Assembly: GCF_023283925.1 (NCBI RefSeq)
Contig: NZ_JAKIKX010000010.1
Location: 1 to 64,000 of the forward strand
Direction: 5' to 3'
Length of the DNA stretch: 64,000 bases
Source: Shewanella marisflavi
GTDB taxonomy: Bacteria; Pseudomonadota; Gammaproteobacteria; Enterobacterales; Shewanellaceae
Positions 47,884 to 56,103 of this stretch are shown here, piece by piece (the first letter of the stretch is position 1; every line of letters starts with the position of its first letter). The position numbers and the translations under genes are program-made. Under the pieces are notes generated by a model, which made no database searches, was not told where the DNA came from, and worked only from the letters and a program-made list of their open reading frames with translations.

Positions 47884-49401
47884 ATGCACAACAGAAGAAA
47901 CTTTTTAAAGCTTAGTGCGGGTGCTGCCATCGGCGGTATGACTGCCGCTTTACCAAGCACCAGCTTAGCCAACGAGTGCCAAGAGATTAAATGGGACGAG
48001 TCTCATGATGTCATCGTGGTTGGCTCCGGCTTTGCCGGACTATCAGCCGCGCTCAATACCAAGCGCCAAGGCGTTAAATCCGTATTAGTACTCGAAAAAA
48101 TGCAGGTCATCGGTGGTAACTCGGCGATCAACGGCGGCTGGTTAGCTATCCCCAAGAACCCCATTCAGCTGGCCCAAGGCATCAAAGATGACTCACCAGA
48201 AGAGCTGGTCAAAGATCAGATCATCTCGGGTCGTGGCATGCAAAACGAGGCGGCGCTGCGCCAGATCGCCAATAGAGCCTTAGACGCCTACGAGCTGTGT
48301 ATCGACACGGGCGTTAAATTCCGCGATGGCTTTAACATTCAGGTCGGCGGCCACAATAAGGCCCGCGCCATACGGACACAACACGGCACGGGCGGCGATA
48401 TCACCACCAAGCTGTATGAGGCGGGGGTAAAAGAGGGGGTGGAATACCGCCTGCAACATTACATCGAAGATTTCATCATGGAAGGTCAGGAGATCATCGG
48501 CGTCAAGGTGCGTAAGAACTACCGCTTCCCAGATATCACCACAGGCAGCACGATTTACATCAAGGCTAACAAGGCGGTCATCCTGGCCAATGGTGGCTTT
48601 GCCCGCAACATGAAGCTGCGCGAAATGGTCGATCCTTCGCTGGACCCCACACTAGATTGCACCAATGCCCTAGGCGCCACCGGCGAGGTCACTCTTACCG
48701 CTATGGCACACGGCGCACTACCCGTGCACATGAACCTGATTCAAACAGGTCACTGGGGCTCTCCTGATGAAGGCGGGTTTGGCTGGTCAAACGCCCTACT
48801 CTCTATCGGCTGGCACCAAGGCGCCGCCATTAGTGTTCCCAATGGTAAACGTTTCATGGATGAGCGTGCAGATCGCAAGACCTGCTCCGAAGCCATCATG
48901 AAAAACCGTTATCCAGACAACAGCCCAGCCTACCCAATAGTGTTGTTCAACTACGAGAAATACAAAGACGATGACCGTGTGGTGCGTGCGCTGCGCGACA
49001 AGATGGCCTGGAAACTGGACAGCCTCGACGAGATCGCCAGCAAGTTTAACATTCCTGCCGCCGAGCTAAAGCGCACCATTAACGAATACAACGGCCATGT
49101 CAACGCCCGTAAGGACCCGCTGTTCAACCGTAAGATGGACACGGCCGAAGTCTTAACCGGCCCCTATGTCGTCTCTCGTATCTGGCCAAAAGTGCACTAC
49201 TGCATGGGTGGCCTGAAAACCGATCTCGGCGCCCGCGTTATCGATGGTCGCTCTATGGCCCCAATCAAGAAACTCTATGCCATAGGCGAAGTGACAGGTG
49301 GTATTCATGGCGAAGCCAGACTCAGCTCAACCTCTTGTCTCGAATGTTTGGCGATGGGAATCGTCGTCTCTGAATCCATCAAATCTGACGCGCAGGCATA
49401 A
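47884..49401 (+). CDS. Tat-exported FAD-dependent reductase (flavocytochrome c flavin subunit; fumarate/urocanate/methacrylate reductase class)
   Basis: 505 residues. The Tat signal is NRRNFLKLSAG. FAD-binding GSGFAG is at 47-52, with EKMQVIGGNSAINGG following. The catalytic residues of the Fcc3 class align: Arg331 (ADRKTCSEA), His438 (VHYCMGG) and Arg479 (HGEARLSS), spaced close to Arg402-His504-Arg544 of Fcc3. It should therefore reduce the double bond of an unsaturated carboxylate in the periplasm. No heme motif is present; hemes are on the next gene, 5 bases away. GGNAI of Fcc3 is replaced by STSCLECL, so the substrate is probably not fumarate. Acrylate, methacrylate, cinnamate or urocanate-like acids are candidates. 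Confidence 0.88.
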   Translation: MHNRRNFLKLSAGAAIGGMTAALPSTSLANECQEIKWDESHDVIVVGSGFAGLSAALNTKRQGVKSVLVLEKMQVIGGNSAINGGWLAIPKNPIQLAQGIKDDSPEELVKDQIISGRGMQNEAALRQIANRALDAYELCIDTGVKFRDGFNIQVGGHNKARAIRTQHGTGGDITTKLYEAGVKEGVEYRLQHYIEDFIMEGQEIIGVKVRKNYRFPDITTGSTIYIKANKAVILANGGFARNMKLREMVDPSLDPTLDCTNALGATGEVTLTAMAHGALPVHMNLIQTGHWGSPDEGGFGWSNALLSIGWHQGAAISVPNGKRFMDERADRKTCSEAIMKNRYPDNSPAYPIVLFNYEKYKDDDRVVRALRDKMAWKLDSLDEIASKFNIPAAELKRTINEYNGHVNARKDPLFNRKMDTAEVLTGPYVVSRIWPKVHYCMGGLKTDLGARVIDGRSMAPIKKLYAIGEVTGGIHGEARLSSTSCLECLAMGIVVSESIKSDAQA

Positions 49402-49406
49402 CCACT

Positions 49407-49775
49407 ATGAACAAATACATTTTAACCCTTTTACTTGGCCTGACACTCACTTCGAGCGCCTACGCTGGTGAACTCGTCAAGATGAAAGGCAAGACCCAAG
49501 GGCGCACCAATCACGAATTTATCTATCAAGATGGCTGCCAAAGCTGTCACCAGGGCTCAGGTAAGAAAAACGCCACTGACAGCGCATGTGTCGAGTGTCA
49601 TGGCGAGATCAACAGCATCCCGGTAGACGAGAGCAAGCTAGCGATCCCTGAGGCGCATCCACATAAGTCTCTGCACTACAACCAAGGTGCGAGCTGCCTG
49701 GCCTGCCACGGTGAACATGAGAAGAAGGCGCCAGTCTGCGCCGAATGTCACCGCACCTGGTTTGGTGAGATGTAA
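49407..49775 (+). CDS. Periplasmic tetraheme cytochrome c (heme subunit of the reductase)
   Basis: 122 residues with signal peptide (TLLLGLTLTSSAYA). Four CxxCH heme sites: CQSCH 44-48, CVECH 61-65, CLACH 97-101 and CAECH 111-115, with extra His as distal ligands (HPHKSLH, HEFIY). It resembles the heme domain of Fcc3/IfcA-type flavocytochromes, here encoded separately. It would pass electrons from the CymA-type quinol dehydrogenase pool (not in this window) to the flavoprotein encoded 5 bases upstream. Confidence 0.93.
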   Translation: MNKYILTLLLGLTLTSSAYAGELVKMKGKTQGRTNHEFIYQDGCQSCHQGSGKKNATDSACVECHGEINSIPVDESKLAIPEAHPHKSLHYNQGASCLACHGEHEKKAPVCAECHRTWFGEM

Positions 49776-49813
49776 CAAATTCTGACGTAAATACTTAAAA
49801 ATACTAATAGGTA

Positions 49814-50950
49814 ATGATGATGAAAAAGACCACTCAATTTATGTTGTCCATGGTCGCCACCGCGATCGCCCTCTCTGCTTCTCCGGCATTTGCCGAGGAG
49901 CAAGAAGATGGCATCAATATCGGCGGCGCTGTACGTGTTAACTATGGCTATAAAGACTATAGCGATGCCTCTAAAGACAAAGGCGGCGATCTGACCTTCG
50001 ATATGGCCGCCATTAAGTTCAACGGTAAGAAAGGCGACTGGGGTCTAGCGGCCGAGTACCGCTTCACCTCAAGCACCGACTACATCAAGTACGGTTATGG
50101 CTACTACAACATCGACCCCGACTGGCAATTACAGTTCGGTATCAACAAGGTCCCTTTTGGTAACCGTGACTTCATCTCTAACAGCTGGTGGTTCGGTATT
50201 CCTTACTACCTAGGCTTCGAAGACGATCATGATGTGGGTATCAAGGCTGTTTATGAGAAGAACGGCTGGCACACAGACCTAGCCTTCTACAAGAACCCTG
50301 AATACGGCCCGACAGAGAACAAACGCTACGCCACCGATCTCTATACGGGTACCATCAATGGCACCGAATACCACAACGAAGAGACCAACCAGTTCAACGT
50401 GCGCCAAACCTATACCCTGGAGCATGAAGGCGGCTCGACCACTTTAGGTGGCTCGGTACAATACGGTCAGATCTACAACAGCAAGACAGGTAACAATGGT
50501 GATCGCTATGCCGCAGCCCTGCACCTGGATAGCAACTACAAGGGCTGGAATCTTCAACTGCAAGCGATGCAGTATGAATATGACGCCGCCGATGCCGTCG
50601 ATCCTAACAAGATTGGGGTCTCAGTGGTGAGCTGGCAGTATGAGATCGCTTCCAAGGGGCAGGCATACAGTGTCAACATCGCCAAGACCTTCAACACCGA
50701 CTGGGGTAGCGTGAAGTGCTATAACGATTTCGGCTTGATGACGCCTGACGTGGCCGATGCCAGCTATGATGACAGCATGCAAAACGTAACAGGTTGTGCC
50801 ATCTCAGCAGGTCCTACCTACACTATGGTTGATTTCATCATGGGTAAGAACATGACCTTCTCTACCGCCAACAACGACCATGTAGGATTACCCGAAGTGG
50901 GCGACGATTGGGATAAGCGGGTCAACATCAACTTTGGTTACTACTTCTAA
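49814..50950 (+). CDS. Outer-membrane porin-like beta-barrel of the reductase operon
   Basis: 378 residues with signal peptide ending SPAFAEE. Alternating polar/hydrophobic strands and the C-terminal aromatic VNINFGYYF are typical of outer-membrane barrels; it resembles phosphate-selective/short-chain porins. Start could be any of three tandem ATGs (49814, 49817, 49820). It lies 38 bases after the cytochrome gene, so it likely admits the reductase substrate (inference). Confidence 0.85.
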   Translation: MMMKKTTQFMLSMVATAIALSASPAFAEEQEDGINIGGAVRVNYGYKDYSDASKDKGGDLTFDMAAIKFNGKKGDWGLAAEYRFTSSTDYIKYGYGYYNIDPDWQLQFGINKVPFGNRDFISNSWWFGIPYYLGFEDDHDVGIKAVYEKNGWHTDLAFYKNPEYGPTENKRYATDLYTGTINGTEYHNEETNQFNVRQTYTLEHEGGSTTLGGSVQYGQIYNSKTGNNGDRYAAALHLDSNYKGWNLQLQAMQYEYDAADAVDPNKIGVSVVSWQYEIASKGQAYSVNIAKTFNTDWGSVKCYNDFGLMTPDVADASYDDSMQNVTGCAISAGPTYTMVDFIMGKNMTFSTANNDHVGLPEVGDDWDKRVNINFGYYF

Positions 50951-50971
50951 CCTTGCAACCTAAGTACCCAG

Positions 50972-51010
50972 CAGAAATCGGCTCGCTCTCACCCGGTTTC
51001 TGCCTTTTTT
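50972..51010 (+). terminator. Terminator after the first porin gene
   Basis: CAGAAATCGG pairs with CCGGTTTCTG (one G-U) and T6 follows; closes the flavoprotein operon. Confidence 0.75.
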
Positions 51011-51061
51011 CCCTTTATTGAGATTCGATGCGGCTCCCCAAGCGCTAACGCATTTTAAATC

Positions 51062-51087
51062 TGGCCCTATCTGATAGGGCTTTTTTC
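51062..51087 (+). terminator. Second terminator-like hairpin before the DcaP-like gene
   Basis: GCCCTATC-T-GATAGGGC followed by T6. Two terminators in 120 bases mean the next porin gene is probably read by incomplete termination or by its own unseen promoter. Confidence 0.75.
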
Positions 51088-51118
51088 ATTTCCCTCTGTA
51101 TCAATCAACACCAAGACT

Positions 51119-52183
51119 ATGAAAAAATACTTAAGCTGTGCCCTCATCTGCCTCAGTTTCCCAGCCATAACGGCTCACGCCACCAACATTGAAGTGGGTG
51201 GATTTCTCAAGGCCAATGCACGCTATGTCGATGGTAATATCGCTTTTCAAGACAGCTGGTCCGGCGGCGGGCAGGTAGTGCAAACGGCCAAACGTACCCA
51301 ATTTAGCGCTCAGGAGAGTCGCTTCAATGTCAAACTCAATCATGAGCAGATCTTCGGCTTCGCCGAGATAGACTTTGTTGGCTCGCATCAGGGCAACCCT
51401 ATCATCTCAAACTCTTATGCCCCCAGACTCAGACACGCCTTTATTCAGTATCAAGGCATTACCGCGGGGCAAACCTGGTCGACATTGGTCAACACCAGCA
51501 GCTTTGCCGAAACCGCCGATCTCGGCGGCCCCTTAGTTGGCCAGGCCATGGTCAGACAAGCACAGTTCCGTTTCAGCACGACCCACTGGCAGTTTGCCCT
51601 GGAAAACCCTTACACCTACGGCACCACCAGCCCTGATAACCAAGGGCAGACGCAATGGATAGACACCAGTAATGACTATCTGCCCGATGCTATCATCAGA
51701 TATAACCTAGAGGGGGATTGGGGCAACGTTTCACTATCTAGCCTGATCCGCTATCTCGACCCCGACGGCAGCCAACAATGGGGCGGCGGGCTCTCTATGG
51801 GGGCCAAACTCTTCACCTATGCGCGAGATGACCTACGCCTGCAACTCCACTATGGCAATCTGGGACGCTATGTGGGCACAGATGCGGCGAAAGATATCTT
51901 CAATGGCGAGATAGAGACCTCGCTGTCGGGCATGTTTGCCTACCGCCACTTCTGGACCGAGCACAGCCGTTCAACCCTCTTCTATGGACGCACCACCACA
52001 GAGGTAGAACAGACAGATCGTCACCATTGGGGCATCAATCTGTTTACCGATCTCACGCCTGGACTCAGTGTCGGCATCGAACTCGGGCGATATGAAATAG
52101 AGGATGCCTCCAGCGAGACTGCCGGCCAGCGGCCACAAGGCGCCTCCAATTACGCCCAGTTGAGCATGCAATTTTCACTGTAA
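51119..52183 (+). CDS. DcaP-like outer-membrane porin
   Basis: 354 residues, signal peptide ending ITAHA. The mature start NIEVGGFLKANARYVDG and the conserved QTWSTLVNTSSFAET segment resemble DcaP-family porins, which take up dicarboxylates and related acids. The C-terminus YAQLSMQFSL ends in a barrel-type aromatic/hydrophobic strand. It lies between the reductase operon and the cupin gene on the same strand, suggesting a second uptake route for the module's substrate. Confidence 0.82.
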   Translation: MKKYLSCALICLSFPAITAHATNIEVGGFLKANARYVDGNIAFQDSWSGGGQVVQTAKRTQFSAQESRFNVKLNHEQIFGFAEIDFVGSHQGNPIISNSYAPRLRHAFIQYQGITAGQTWSTLVNTSSFAETADLGGPLVGQAMVRQAQFRFSTTHWQFALENPYTYGTTSPDNQGQTQWIDTSNDYLPDAIIRYNLEGDWGNVSLSSLIRYLDPDGSQQWGGGLSMGAKLFTYARDDLRLQLHYGNLGRYVGTDAAKDIFNGEIETSLSGMFAYRHFWTEHSRSTLFYGRTTTEVEQTDRHHWGINLFTDLTPGLSVGIELGRYEIEDASSETAGQRPQGASNYAQLSMQFSL

Positions 52184-52197
52184 GAGGCACGATAGGT

Positions 52198-52290
52198 AAG
52201 ATTATTCGCGAGCCAAGTCACGAATAAGTTTGCTGTTAAAAAAGTGACGTGATCTATTTCACCTTTACAACAATCTAATCACTTTATCGT
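52198..52290 (+). promoter_or_regulatory. Composite promoter of the cupin gene, a copy of the flavoprotein promoter
   Basis: TTATTCG (52202-52208), 12-base spacer, CGAATAAGTTTGC (52221-52233), 14 bases, CGTGA (52248-52252) within the perfect CRP-type core GTGATCTATTTCAC (52249-52262), TTTAC (52264-52268), and -10 TATCGT (52285-52290). Every interval equals that in the element at 47759-47851. The two genes should respond to the same regulators. Confidence 0.72.
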
Positions 52291-52353
52291 TAGTCCATAC
52301 ACAAGTTTACACCCAAAATAACGTGGCCAAAGGCCGCAAAAAATAGGACAGGA

Positions 52354-53097
52354 ATGATGAAATTAAAAATGCTTTTAGGTGTTGCCGCACTGGCTTCAAC
52401 CACAGCCGTGGCCCAAGGCCCACAGTGCAACCATGCGCAGCTGCCATTTCAGCAGATGACGCCGGTGCCTTACGACAGCACACCTTACTCACCACAAGAC
52501 ACTATGCCTGAGCAGTGCAGTAACCCTGAAGTTGAGGCCTATATTGCGGATTGGGAAGCGGGCAAGATCGACTTCACAACCATCCAGGCCAACGACAGCA
52601 TCGCCGCCGATCAGCGTTTCTGTAAGACCTTAGATGACGACGGCAACATTTCAGAAGTCAAAGACTGTGATCGTACTAAGTCACCCGTTGGTTACATCTG
52701 GAAAGAGCTATCTGATAGCCCAGTCGTGATAGGCATTACCGATGGCGGCAAGTCTGACCATGCGCCACACTTCCACGGCCAACCAGAATGTTACTATGTG
52801 GTCAACGGCGAAGGACAAACTCTGGCGGACAACCAGTTTAAGAAGTTGGGTACTGGCCAATACTTCTATATTCCAGGTGCTACCATCCACAACACGCCTA
52901 TCATGTCTGAAAAAGGCCTTGGCGTGATCTACTGGTACCCTAAAAACGCCCACTTCGACGGCTTCAAATACTACTGGCGCAAAGACGTGAAGAACCTACG
53001 TGTTGCCGAAGAAGCCTTCGACCGCGTAGATGCCATCCGTAAGCGCGACCTAAACTTAGGCCCCTACGGCACCAACGAAGCCTTCTTCAAGAAATAA
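52354..53097 (+). CDS. Periplasmic cupin-fold metalloenzyme, DMSP-lyase-like ligand spacing
   Basis: 247 residues with signal peptide (MLLGVAALASTTAVAQ). The cupin motifs are HAPHFHGQPECYY and GQYFYIPGATIHN. Likely metal ligands are His139, His141, Glu145 and His179, with Tyr147 beside them. This spacing (0, +2, +6, +40, Tyr at +8) equals that of the DMSP lyase DddW and resembles other cupin DMSP lyases, but it is also close to the general cupin pattern. An N-terminal ~110-residue extension holds three Cys (CNH, QCSN, FCKT). It shares a promoter design with the reductase operon. A lyase that makes acrylate in the periplasm is an attractive guess; an isomerase or decarboxylase is possible. Start 52354 or 52357. 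Confidence 0.75.
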   Translation: MMKLKMLLGVAALASTTAVAQGPQCNHAQLPFQQMTPVPYDSTPYSPQDTMPEQCSNPEVEAYIADWEAGKIDFTTIQANDSIAADQRFCKTLDDDGNISEVKDCDRTKSPVGYIWKELSDSPVVIGITDGGKSDHAPHFHGQPECYYVVNGEGQTLADNQFKKLGTGQYFYIPGATIHNTPIMSEKGLGVIYWYPKNAHFDGFKYYWRKDVKNLRVAEEAFDRVDAIRKRDLNLGPYGTNEAFFKK

Positions 53098-53114
53098 TCT
53101 AGGCCTCTCAAACT

Positions 53115-53144
53115 AAAAAAGCGGAACCCCAGGTTCCGCTTTTT
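53115..53144. terminator. Bidirectional terminator after the cupin gene
   Basis: AAAAAGCGGAACC pairs with GGTTCCGCTTTTT (13 bp); serves the cupin gene and the convergent hydrolase gene. Confidence 0.9.
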
Positions 53145-53155
53145 GCTATCCAGTC

Positions 53156-54505
53156 TTAACCTTCTGGGGAGATCCCCTTGAAATCCTCTGAGTCGCCAAT
53201 CTTGGCAAAGCTAAAGGTATTGGGGGCGATATATCGTTCAAGCTCGATATCCAGCATCAGAGTCTGATCGCCGCTCAGCAGCTCACTCAACTGGTTAGGT
53301 TCACAGCGAAACTCGGCGCATTTGTAATGGCTAAAGCCCTCATTAGGCCGAGGCACCAGCTTAAGCCCCAGCTTACCAGCTCGGAGCTTAGTTAACTTGC
53401 TAGCCTCCAAGTAAAAGGTGATCACATTGCCATTGACGCTGTTGCGCTGTTTATCCGCCACCAGCCCCTTAGGTAAGCGTGATGCATGATACTCGTCACC
53501 TGCCAGCAGATAACAATCAAAATCTGTCACTCTATGGCCTAGGTGATCATTAACCCGCACCACCAGCATGCTAAAGCGCTTCTTGCGCTCGGCCACAGAT
53601 GTAACAACCATCTCCTCACGCAACTGCCGATAACCCTGGGCGTCATTTACCGCCAAACAGGCCAAAATCGCGCCGACCACAGGCTTATTTTTACCGTTAC
53701 GCAGTGTCACAGAATTCATGATCCCAAACTTGCGATGGCTATGGCTTGCCTTAGGAATAATCGCCAAGGCGCAGGCCTCACGGGGCTGAGTCACCTGAGT
53801 CAACGCCAGTGTTTCAGCGCACTCACCGTCAAAGCTCTCGCACTGCATGCCAGCTTGCTGCTCCAGCTTAGCGTGAACAAAGTTCATGTTAGCAGCGCAC
53901 ACTCTTACCACACCGTCCGAGCCAGGCTCACCTGTGTAGCTGTTCATATAATCATAAAGTGCACTGTCTATCGTCTCACCGGTGAGTACGAAGGGATACA
54001 CGCCAGCCGCCAACCAGTCCTGTTGCTGCCAAATGAGGTTAAGGTCATGCTGGCCATCGCTGCCCAACTCCAGCCAGTCCAGCACACGCTGACCCGGCTC
54101 GACACCATCGAACCAAGCCTTTAACCGACTCACTCTAGATTTTCCCAGCTGTGCCAGGGCCGAGCCATGATTGGCTGGCGCCAGCATGATCAGATGTTGT
54201 AGCGGGGCCACCGAAACATCATCCAGGTAATAACGACACAACCAATGGCGTATCAGCGGCCCACCGGTCGAGTGAGTGATCACAGAGAAAGGCTCATCAC
54301 CCAGCTCGGCGCGGCGGGCCGCCTCGAAGGCTATGCTCAAATCCTCCAGCGTCACCGCATCGTTGAAGCTGATATAACGCCCCAGATAAATGTGTTGGAT
54401 ATCCAGTGCTAATCCTGGTGGCGCTTCACGATGCAACACCTGAGGTAACTCGCCGTAGGTTTGTGTACTGGTGACACTCCATCCATGTACAAACACCAGT
54501 TTCAT
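53156..54505 (-). CDS. Alpha/beta-hydrolase, lipase/phospholipase-like
   Basis: 449 residues. FVHGWSV forms the oxyanion-hole region, and the nucleophile elbow is SVITHSTGG (T-H-S-x-G, a lipase variant). The C-terminal ~200 residues (VVRVNDHLGHRVTDFDCYLL, LKLVPRP) are a beta-rich accessory region. No signal peptide is seen, so it is probably cytoplasmic. Substrate unknown. ATG 54505 has AAGGAG upstream. Odd points are the MMK.VFVHGW start directly at the first strand and the C-terminal extension. Confidence 0.8.
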   Translation of the reverse strand: MKLVFVHGWSVTSTQTYGELPQVLHREAPPGLALDIQHIYLGRYISFNDAVTLEDLSIAFEAARRAELGDEPFSVITHSTGGPLIRHWLCRYYLDDVSVAPLQHLIMLAPANHGSALAQLGKSRVSRLKAWFDGVEPGQRVLDWLELGSDGQHDLNLIWQQQDWLAAGVYPFVLTGETIDSALYDYMNSYTGEPGSDGVVRVCAANMNFVHAKLEQQAGMQCESFDGECAETLALTQVTQPREACALAIIPKASHSHRKFGIMNSVTLRNGKNKPVVGAILACLAVNDAQGYRQLREEMVVTSVAERKKRFSMLVVRVNDHLGHRVTDFDCYLLAGDEYHASRLPKGLVADKQRNSVNGNVITFYLEASKLTKLRAGKLGLKLVPRPNEGFSHYKCAEFRCEPNQLSELLSGDQTLMLDIELERYIAPNTFSFAKIGDSEDFKGISPEG

Positions 54506-54688
54506 CAATTTACTCCTTTATCAAACAAGGCTCACGTGAGTGAATAACCCAATTAAGTCACACAAACAACTTAGCTATTGGTCAAACAAACGCAAACTAA
54601 CCTGCAGATTTCATTCAGTTTTGGTTCAGTAAGGCTAACTTACTATGCCCTCAACAAAAACAACACACCTACAAAAAGAGAGCATATT

Positions 54689-55279
54689 ATGACTAAGAAG
54701 ACATTAGCAATCGCCACCATTATCACCTCAGCATTATCAGCACCAACGATGGCGGCAGATTGGTTCATCGGTGGCAGTATTGGTTCACAGGAAAACAATT
54801 ACAAGGCAAAGCTCACCGAAGCCGTCGACCCTGAATTCAACAATGGCTCCTACAAAGATTCAGATAACGACGCCATCTATGGACTACGTGGCGGGGCTTA
54901 CCTGAATGACAACAACCGCGTATACGGTACTTACTCGTACAATTCAGACGACTTCGCTGAGCAACAGAGCCTATTACTCTCTTACGACTACCTGGTCGGC
55001 CTGGATGCCAACAATAAGTTCAACTGGTTTATCGGTGCGACGGCAGGTGTGAACCACGAGAGTCCAGACACAGATCTGCTGGAGTCTAAGAATCGCTTCG
55101 TATGGGGTGGTCAAACAGGTTTCATGTACAAGATTAACGACAGTGTGAATGCAGAGATCGGCTATCGTTACCTGAAGCAGGACTATGAGCGAAGCTTCGC
55201 CTCAGACGCTGGCGACAAGGCATCCTTCTCACTCGACGACAGCCAACAGGTTTACCTGTCTGTAGACTACCGCTTCTAA
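54689..55279 (+). CDS. Outer-membrane beta-barrel protein (OmpA/OmpX-like 8-strand type)
   Basis: 196 residues with signal peptide (IATIITSALSAPTMAA). The mature part DWFIGGSIGSQENNYK, the repeated strands of alternating pattern and the C-terminal QQVYLSVDYRF with terminal Phe fit a small barrel of the outer-membrane beta-barrel family. No peptidoglycan-binding domain follows. ATG 54689 begins the signal peptide; the longer open frame from 54578 is rejected. Confidence 0.83.
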   Translation: MTKKTLAIATIITSALSAPTMAADWFIGGSIGSQENNYKAKLTEAVDPEFNNGSYKDSDNDAIYGLRGGAYLNDNNRVYGTYSYNSDDFAEQQSLLLSYDYLVGLDANNKFNWFIGATAGVNHESPDTDLLESKNRFVWGGQTGFMYKINDSVNAEIGYRYLKQDYERSFASDAGDKASFSLDDSQQVYLSVDYRF

Positions 55280-55296
55280 GTCGAGTCATTAGCAGA

Positions 55297-55318
55297 AAGC
55301 CCCGCAAGGGGCTTTTTT
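55297..55318 (+). terminator. Terminator after the barrel protein gene
   Basis: AAGCCCC/GGGGCTT stem with GCAA tetraloop and T6. Confidence 0.9.
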
Positions 55319-55420
55319 ATTGGGCATCTTCCTCCGCTTGTGTCACCTTGCTCTACAACTCAGGTCAATTGAATTCAAATAGGCTAAGATGCGAATAGGA
55401 TCGGCCAACAAGGAAACGCT

Positions 55421-55690
55421 ATGCCCCCCTATCGGATCATCAACTGCCATGCCCACGACTATCTGGAACTTGCCTGCATGCGAGGCTATCCGTTACTGAT
55501 TGAGACGACACAAGGTGATATCCAGAGCGTGGCAATCAATCTGATCACTTTGGCGGATAAAACGGAATATTTGGTGGTAAGCAATGGTTCGCAGGAGCAA
55601 CAGATCAGGCTAGATCAGATCCTGGCAATCACGCCGTTGTCGCAACCGGCGGAGTTTGGTCGAGTTCTAATAACTCCCCAAGATGAGTAG
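55421..55690 (+). CDS. rof: Rof (YaeO)-family Rho-binding antiterminator
   Basis: 89 residues. The start YRIINCHAHDYLELACMRGYPLLIE has the Rof signature I-x-C-x2-HDYLE-x2-C, and the C-terminal half is beta-rich with an acidic surface (QIRLDQILAITPL). Rof binds Rho hexamers and blocks RNA loading. Single gene. Confidence 0.85.
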   Translation: MPPYRIINCHAHDYLELACMRGYPLLIETTQGDIQSVAINLITLADKTEYLVVSNGSQEQQIRLDQILAITPLSQPAEFGRVLITPQDE

Positions 55691-55876
55691 GCTTGAAAGC
55701 CGCTTTGTCAGCCAAAAGTCGCGACAGATACAGCAAAGTGACCGCGGCCGATGGAATAAACAATCTTTAATCCATTTATAGACGGATTTTTAGACATTTA
55801 ACACGAATTAGCTATTCACTCAGATAGCCGCACTGATAGAATCGAACCACCATCCAGAAACTATTAGGACCTCCCG

Positions 55877-56083
55877 ATGAGCCTTGAACTACTGTCCAAG
55901 CTGGAAACAAAAATCCAAGCGGCACTCGAAACCATTGAGCTACTAAAAATGGAGCTTGAGGAAGAGAAGCAGAAGAACCACACCCTGAGCGAACAAAACC
56001 AACAACTCAGCCAAGACCTCAACTCTTGGAACGAAAAAGTCACCGGACTTGTTGGTTTGCTTAACGACGAAGTCAGTGAGTAG
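55877..56083 (+). CDS. zapB: ZapB, cell-division coiled-coil protein
   Basis: 68 residues, almost wholly coiled coil ([31 protein letters not shown]), ending in [15 protein letters not shown] as in ZapB. ZapB joins ZapA and FtsZ at the division site. The length is slightly below E. coli's 81. Confidence 0.88.
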   Translation: MSLELLSKLETKIQAALETIELLKMELEEEKQKNHTLSEQNQQLSQDLNSWNEKVTGLVGLLNDEVSE

Positions 56084-56103
56084 TTCTCACGTGAAGCGAA
56101 GAT

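Noticed and set aside
49330..49360. CLECL in the flavoprotein as a heme site
   Set aside because: The CxxC is not followed by His, so it cannot be a c-type heme motif; all hemes are on the next gene.
47884..49401. Plain fumarate reductase annotation
   Set aside because: Catalytic residues fit the wider class, but the heme domain is separate and the GGNAI segment is changed; naming fumarate as substrate is not supported.
53543..54124. 193-codon plus-strand open frame
   Set aside because: Antisense to the alpha/beta-hydrolase gene, with low-complexity His/Leu composition and no ribosome site.
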